A stretch of 35,499 nt of DNA, from positions 1 to 35,499 of the forward strand of contig NVQL02000044.1 in the NCBI GenBank assembly GCA_002400495.2, given 5' to 3'. The number at the start of each line of letters is the position of its first letter. The first letter of the stretch is position 1. The notes beneath the pieces were generated by a model. That model was not told the origin of the DNA and ran no database searches. It was given only the letters and a program-made list of their open reading frames with translations. The stretch comes from Alphaproteobacteria bacterium. Its GTDB lineage: Bacteria; Pseudomonadota; Alphaproteobacteria; Rhizobiales; OSC116. Made by a program: the position numbers and the translations under genes. Positions 31,838 to 35,499 of the stretch are shown piece after piece.

Positions 31838-32229
31838 TTCAATTCTTTCCCTCTTGTTGCCCTAAACCATTTTTGAGAAAGCTGTCCCTGAAATTGTACA
31901 TATCAAAGACCAAAACTTGACTTAGCTGTTACCTCTAAATTCGTGCCTTCTAACGTTAACTATAAACATAATTTTTAATATTGGGAAATAATTTTAGAAA
32001 AACTCAAAGCAACACGCACAGAACTACATGAATAAAATTGACTATTCATTGCACAGACAAACAACCTATTCGTCATAGACAGTGCGGTTTAAAGAGTTGT
32101 TTAAATTTCACTATTTGAACTCAAAACACATAGGTTAATTTCACTAAAATATATTGTGATTAAAAGCAAACAAAGCTAGTTTTATATGCTGCACAGCTCG
32201 CTTCAGTTCATCATTATTCTTAAGAAATT
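31838..32229. other. Intergenic region upstream of UspA, no gene seen
   Basis: About 390 bases between the UspA start and the dehydratase terminator. It is AT-rich with many stops in all frames and must hold the UspA-AGCS promoter. I could not identify a convincing -35/-10 pair, riboswitch or small gene. Confidence 0.6.
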
Positions 32230-32275
32230 AAAAAAACACGACCACACATATTGGAATAATTCCATGTGAGTCGTG
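32230..32275 (-). terminator. Intrinsic terminator of the dehydratase gene
   Basis: On the minus strand CACGAC (32275-32270) pairs with GTCGTG (32242-32237), with an inner CACAT/ATGTG stem and a GGAAT/ATTCC top, followed at once by seven T (32236-32230). It lies 43 bases past the dehydratase stop. Confidence 0.9.
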
Positions 32276-32317
32276 CCAATTTAATAATAGTCATTTTAAT
32301 GATTATCAAACATCGCT

Positions 32318-34129
32318 TTAGTGATTGTCTCTGGGCACACCTTTGGTTTGCGAAATACGTTGATATTTAGTGGCGTTTTTCAGCACCATGCCTTCGGACA
32401 ATTGATCAACAATGCCACGTTGAATCTCTTGCCAAGGGGTTTGTGATTCAGGATAATCATAACCACCAGCCGCTTCCAAATCAGCAAATCTTTGCGCCAA
32501 TTCTTCGTCAGAAATTAAAATGTTAGCTTCGCCTTTATTCAAATCGATGCGCACTTTGTCACCATTTTTCAAAATAGCCAAACCACCACCAATAGCGGCT
32601 TCGGGTGAAGCGTTCAAAATAGATGGCGAGCCAGATGTACCCGATTGACGGCCATCGCCAATGCAAGGCAAGGTGGTGATGCCGCGTTTCAATAAATAAT
32701 TTGGCACTTGCATATTCACCACTTCAGCCGCCCCGGGGTAGCCAATGGCGCCTGTGCCACGCATAAATAATACGCTATGCTCGGTAATGTTCAATGCAGG
32801 GTCATCAATGGTGGCATGGTAGATTTCTGGCCCGTCAAACACCACCGCCACACCTTCAAAAGCATTGGGGTCATCTGGGTTGTTCAGCAATCTTTCTCTA
32901 AACTCATCAGAAACCACGCTTAGTTTGATGATGGCCGAGTCAAACAAATTGCCTTTAATCACCTTAAAGCCAGCCATGTCCATAAGTGCCGTGTCAAAAT
33001 TTCTAATCACATCAGCATTGCGTGAAGGCTCATCGCGGCTATTGTTACCAATTGTATCACCATTCACCGTCATGGCATCTTCATGTATTAAATCATGTTT
33101 AATTAATTCAGCAACCACTGCTTGCACACCACCTGCCCGATGAAAATCCTCTGCCAGATATTCGCCAGCAGGTTGCAAATTCACCAGTAGCGGCACATTC
33201 AGTCCATATTTTTCCCAATCATCCATATTCAATTCAACGCCAATATGCTTGGCAATGGCATTGATATGAATCGGCGCATTGGTAGAGCCGCCTAGGGCTG
33301 AGTTTACAGCAATCACATTTTCAAACGCCTCACGGGTCATAATGTCAGATGGCCGCACATCGTCTTTCACCAAATCAACAATGCGCAAACCCGTGCGATA
33401 GGCTAATTGCCCACGTTCGCGGTAAGGCGCAGGTATCGCACCACCACCTGGCAATTGCATGCCCAAAGCTTCAGACAGGCTGTTCATGGTCGATGCGGTG
33501 CCCATTGTGTTGCAATAGCCAGCCGAAGGCGCCGAACTTTCGGCTAAATCCATAAATTCTTCATAATCAATTTTGCCCAAGGATAGCTCTTCGCGCGAGC
33601 TCCAGATGATCGAGCCAGAACCGCACAGGCGGCCGTCACGGGCATAACCATTCAACATCGGGCCACAAGAAAACGAAATGGCAGGAATGTTGACAGTGGC
33701 CGCCGCCATCAACACAGCAGGCGTTGTTTTATCACAACCAGTGGTCAACACCACGCCATCAAGTGGGTAGCCATATAATATTTCAACCAAGCCCAAATAG
33801 GCCAAGTTACGGTCAAGCGATGCAGTGGGACGTTTGCCGGTTTCCTGAATCGGATGAACGGGGAATTCCATGGCAATGCCACCAGCTTCTCTAATGCCTT
33901 CGCGGATGCGTTTGGCGAGCTCTATATGCGGGCGGTTACAAGGCGATAAGTCAGAGCCAGTTTGGGCGATGCCAATGATAGGCCGACCAGATTGCAGCTC
34001 CTCACGGGTCAAACCGTAATTCAGATAGCGCTCCAAATACAAAGCCGTCAGTGACGGGTTGCCTGGATTGTCAAACCATTTGCGCGATCTTAATTCTAAT
34101 TTTCCGTCTTTGTCTCTGCCTAAAGCCAT
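32318..34129 (-). CDS. IlvD/Edd-family dehydratase, probable sugar-acid dehydratase
   Basis: A 603-residue Fe-S dehydratase. The three cluster cysteines are C64 (SPCNRPH), C132 (TGCDKTTPA) and C206 ([14 protein letters not shown]). A C-terminal [17 protein letters not shown] supplies the catalytic serine region. The opening [29 protein letters not shown] and overall length fit pentonate/aldonate dehydratases (arabinonate, xylonate, gluconate) better than dihydroxy-acid dehydratase of branched-chain amino acid synthesis. ATG 34129 has GGAG at good spacing; ATG 34156 has none. A LacI gene of GntR type lies upstream, and a GntR-like operator stands between them. The acid substrate, perhaps gluconate, is inferred. 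Confidence 0.9.
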   Translation of the reverse strand: MALGRDKDGKLELRSRKWFDNPGNPSLTALYLERYLNYGLTREELQSGRPIIGIAQTGSDLSPCNRPHIELAKRIREGIREAGGIAMEFPVHPIQETGKRPTASLDRNLAYLGLVEILYGYPLDGVVLTTGCDKTTPAVLMAAATVNIPAISFSCGPMLNGYARDGRLCGSGSIIWSSREELSLGKIDYEEFMDLAESSAPSAGYCNTMGTASTMNSLSEALGMQLPGGGAIPAPYRERGQLAYRTGLRIVDLVKDDVRPSDIMTREAFENVIAVNSALGGSTNAPIHINAIAKHIGVELNMDDWEKYGLNVPLLVNLQPAGEYLAEDFHRAGGVQAVVAELIKHDLIHEDAMTVNGDTIGNNSRDEPSRNADVIRNFDTALMDMAGFKVIKGNLFDSAIIKLSVVSDEFRERLLNNPDDPNAFEGVAVVFDGPEIYHATIDDPALNITEHSVLFMRGTGAIGYPGAAEVVNMQVPNYLLKRGITTLPCIGDGRQSGTSGSPSILNASPEAAIGGGLAILKNGDKVRIDLNKGEANILISDEELAQRFADLEAAGGYDYPESQTPWQEIQRGIVDQLSEGMVLKNATKYQRISQTKGVPRDNH

Positions 34130-34156
34130 TTTATTCTCCAATAATCTTCTCACCAT

Positions 34157-34189
34157 TACACTTTAATGCTGGCTCAATACACTTTAATG
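34157..34189. repeat. Two 12-bp direct repeats upstream of the dehydratase
   Basis: TACACTTTAATG occurs at 34157-34168 and 34178-34189, exactly 21 bases apart (two helical turns). The second copy overlaps the start of the GntR-like operator, so the pair may be a second regulator site or part of a two-site operator. Confidence 0.5.
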
Positions 34190-34202
34190 TTAGCGGTAAC
34201 AT
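34187..34202. promoter_or_regulatory. GntR-type (LacI family) operator
   Basis: ATGTTAGCGGTAACAT has perfect arms ATGTTA and TAACAT around four bases. This is the form I recall for the E. coli GntR/IdnR gluconate operator, ATGTTA-N4-TAACAT. It sits 58 bases upstream of the dehydratase ATG and downstream of a LacI gene resembling GntR. Repression of the dehydratase by that protein is the direct inference. Confidence 0.75.
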
Positions 34203-34268
34203 AAGGTCAACAAAATAGTTAGAATGTTTCTTAGTTATGCATATATAGCTGTGAAATCAACGGTTATT

Positions 34269-35321
34269 TCAAGTCGATCGGGTGCTTTGGCGCACCACCA
34301 ACTCAAAGCTAATATTTCGTATTTTCTCACCCAAAGGCACACCTTCAATAGAATGAATAGCCATATCAACAGCTTGCTCGCCCATTTCATATCTAAAGGT
34401 TTTTATACTGGTCAAAGCGGGGTGAACTGCCTGCATAAATTCTAAATCGTGAAAACCCGCAATACCCAGTTGTTCAGGCACTTTATAGCCCAATTCCAAG
34501 CCCGCCGATAAGCTACCCAAAGCCAAATCATCATTACCGCAAAAAATTGCATCCACATCTGGGTGCTGTTTTAGCAGTTCAAGCGCCAAAGCCTTGCCTT
34601 CACTCACCGATGGCCGCAGCCCGGTCGATACCTGAATGTCAGGATCATAAAGCCCGTTATCTTGCATCTCGCGCTTAAACGCCTGCATGCGCCGTTTGAC
34701 CCGCGGGTCCATATAAGCGTTGATCGAAGCGATGCGCTTATAACCTTGCGCCATTAAATGTTGCACCAATTGCTGGGCAGCAAGGCCATGGTCAAAACCG
34801 ACCAACATATCTACCGGGTCGTCGGTATATTCCATAGTCTGCACCACGGGGCAATGGGCTTTTTCGAGCAGTTTGCGCGTGGTTTTGGTTTGGTCAATGC
34901 CCGTAATAATCAAAGCTTCAGCCCGTTGGCCAATAAACAGCCGTACCAACCGTTCTTCTTCTTCATCAGAATAACGGCTATTGCCAATTAGAATGCGATA
35001 ATCAGTGCCCGCAACTTTATCGTATATGCCCCGCAGCACTTCACTAAAAACATGATTACTGAGCGAAGGAATGATGACCCCAATAATATGCGTACGAGCC
35101 GATGCCAAAGCCTGCGCATTCGGGTCGGCAATATAATTAATGTCTTCAATCACCTGATTGATTCGGGTTTTAAGTTTTTGCGAAACCTTGCTCGGATCAC
35201 GTAAAGCGCGCGAGACGGTGATGCTGCTTACCCCCACCTTAGCGGCCACATCAGCAATGGTCGGACGGCCAAAATTTTTGCGTTTTCTGGCACTGCCATT
35301 TTTAACGGTTTTTTGTGTCAC
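34269..35321 (-). CDS. LacI-family regulator, gluconate repressor (GntR)-like
   Basis: A 350-residue repressor. After a basic extension (KNGSARKRKNFGR), residues 20-65 form the LacI helix-turn-helix (TIADVAAKVGVSSITVSRALRDPSKVS), and residues 78-350 the effector domain (IIGVIIPSLSNHVFSEVLRGI; DAIFCGNDDLALG; LGIAGFHDLEF). The start is GTG (35321), with GAGGA upstream. The segment LGIAGFHDLEFMQAVHPALTSIKT is close to GntR-type repressors of gluconate use. The operator at 34187-34202 fits this. It likely controls the following dehydratase gene in response to a sugar acid. Confidence 0.92.
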   Translation of the reverse strand: MTQKTVKNGSARKRKNFGRPTIADVAAKVGVSSITVSRALRDPSKVSQKLKTRINQVIEDINYIADPNAQALASARTHIIGVIIPSLSNHVFSEVLRGIYDKVAGTDYRILIGNSRYSDEEEERLVRLFIGQRAEALIITGIDQTKTTRKLLEKAHCPVVQTMEYTDDPVDMLVGFDHGLAAQQLVQHLMAQGYKRIASINAYMDPRVKRRMQAFKREMQDNGLYDPDIQVSTGLRPSVSEGKALALELLKQHPDVDAIFCGNDDLALGSLSAGLELGYKVPEQLGIAGFHDLEFMQAVHPALTSIKTFRYEMGEQAVDMAIHSIEGVPLGEKIRNISFELVVRQSTRST

Positions 35322-35380
35322 ACAATTTCCTCACAACAAATCCTGTCGCTAACCTATATCAATCATCACACAAAACCCAT

Positions 35381-35499
35381 TTATTTTTGGCCGCGCAACC
35401 TGTCCAAGCGCAAACGGTGGCGGTTGTCAGTCAAGCGCATTACGGCTAACCATGTGGCTAACAATAAAGTTATGCCTGTCGTGCCCGCAATGGCAAAGG
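35381..35499 (-). CDS. C-terminus of a small membrane protein (possible CcmD-like), cut by window edge
   Basis: The minus strand is open from the window edge to a TAA at 35383-35381, giving 38 residues: one hydrophobic helix (FAIAGTTGITLLLATWLAVM) and a basic tail (RLTDNRHRLRLDRLRGQK). The pattern of a helix followed by an arginine-rich tail resembles CcmD of the haem exporter, but the piece is too short for a firm name. The N-terminus is outside the window. Confidence 0.4.
   Translation of the reverse strand, partial: FAIAGTTGITLLLATWLAVMRLTDNRHRLRLDRLRGQK

Noticed and set aside
31838..32229. Riboswitch or small RNA upstream of UspA
   Set aside because: I looked for conserved stems and known aptamer cores on both strands and found none; the region is simply AT-rich.
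32318..34129. Dihydroxy-acid dehydratase of branched-chain amino acid synthesis (IlvD)
   Set aside because: The N-terminal sequence and length fit sugar-acid dehydratases better, and it is next to a gluconate-type repressor and operator rather than other ilv genes.
1..35499. tRNA, rRNA, insertion sequence or prophage genes
   Set aside because: No such sequences or transposase/integrase motifs were recognised on either strand.

Overview
The window looks like part of the chromosome of a moderately AT-rich, Gram-negative alphaproteobacterium, probably marine. This is an inference from gene content: several MalK/UgpC-type sugar ABC systems, a TAXI-type TRAP transporter, and LacI/RpiR/GntR sugar regulators, in short operons with overlapping starts and stops. 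I see no rRNA, tRNA, CRISPR array, insertion sequence or phage gene. The window is almost entirely carbohydrate and amino-sugar uptake and catabolism.

Layout. (1) 1-3776, minus strand: a glucose/mannose-type ABC transporter (two permeases, ATPase, and a binding protein that runs off the left edge). It is divergent from an aldo/keto reductase, a VOC protein and a LacI regulator (4023-6351), with operator-like palindromes between. (2) 6420-9345: a TAXI-TRAP transporter, then a hemolysin III family membrane protein (9489-10133). (3) 10271-14500: an RpiR regulator divergent from a tight run of an M81/MlrC-like metallohydrolase, a RidA-family protein and a SelA-like PLP enzyme. (4) 14497-19974, minus strand: a second sugar ABC operon headed by a Gfo/Idh/MocA oxidoreductase. 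(5) 20551-22389: a ROK kinase and a glycosylasparaginase. (6) 22386-25375, minus strand: BadF-type kinase, GntR/UTRA regulator and NagA deacetylase. (7) 25649-29591: an NTF2-like protein, then on the minus strand GH20 hexosaminidase, NagZ-like GH3 and a GNAT acetyltransferase. (8) 29845-31837: a UspA protein and an AGCS amino acid:cation symporter. (9) 32318-35321: a LacI/GntR-like regulator and an IlvD/Edd sugar-acid dehydratase, with a textbook GntR-type operator between them. The right edge holds the C-terminus of a small membrane protein.

How the genes may work together. Segments 3-7 (about 10.3-29.6 kb) read as one amino-sugar locus. An ABC importer would bring in small GlcNAc-containing molecules. 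A GH20 and a GH3 hexosaminidase, both without signal peptides, would cut them in the cytoplasm. A cytoplasmic glycosylasparaginase with its catalytic spacing intact would split GlcNAc-Asn. Two different kinases plus NagA would feed GlcN-6-P; no GlcN-6-P deaminase is in the window. Next to this lies a Gfo/Idh dehydrogenase and an M81 hydrolase / PLP lyase / RidA triad. That set could form a second, oxidative branch: oxidise the amino sugar, remove the acyl group, eliminate ammonia, and hydrolyse the imine. The combination of glycoasparagine cleavage with this triad is the best candidate here for an undescribed system; the functional links are inference from sequence and neighbourhood.
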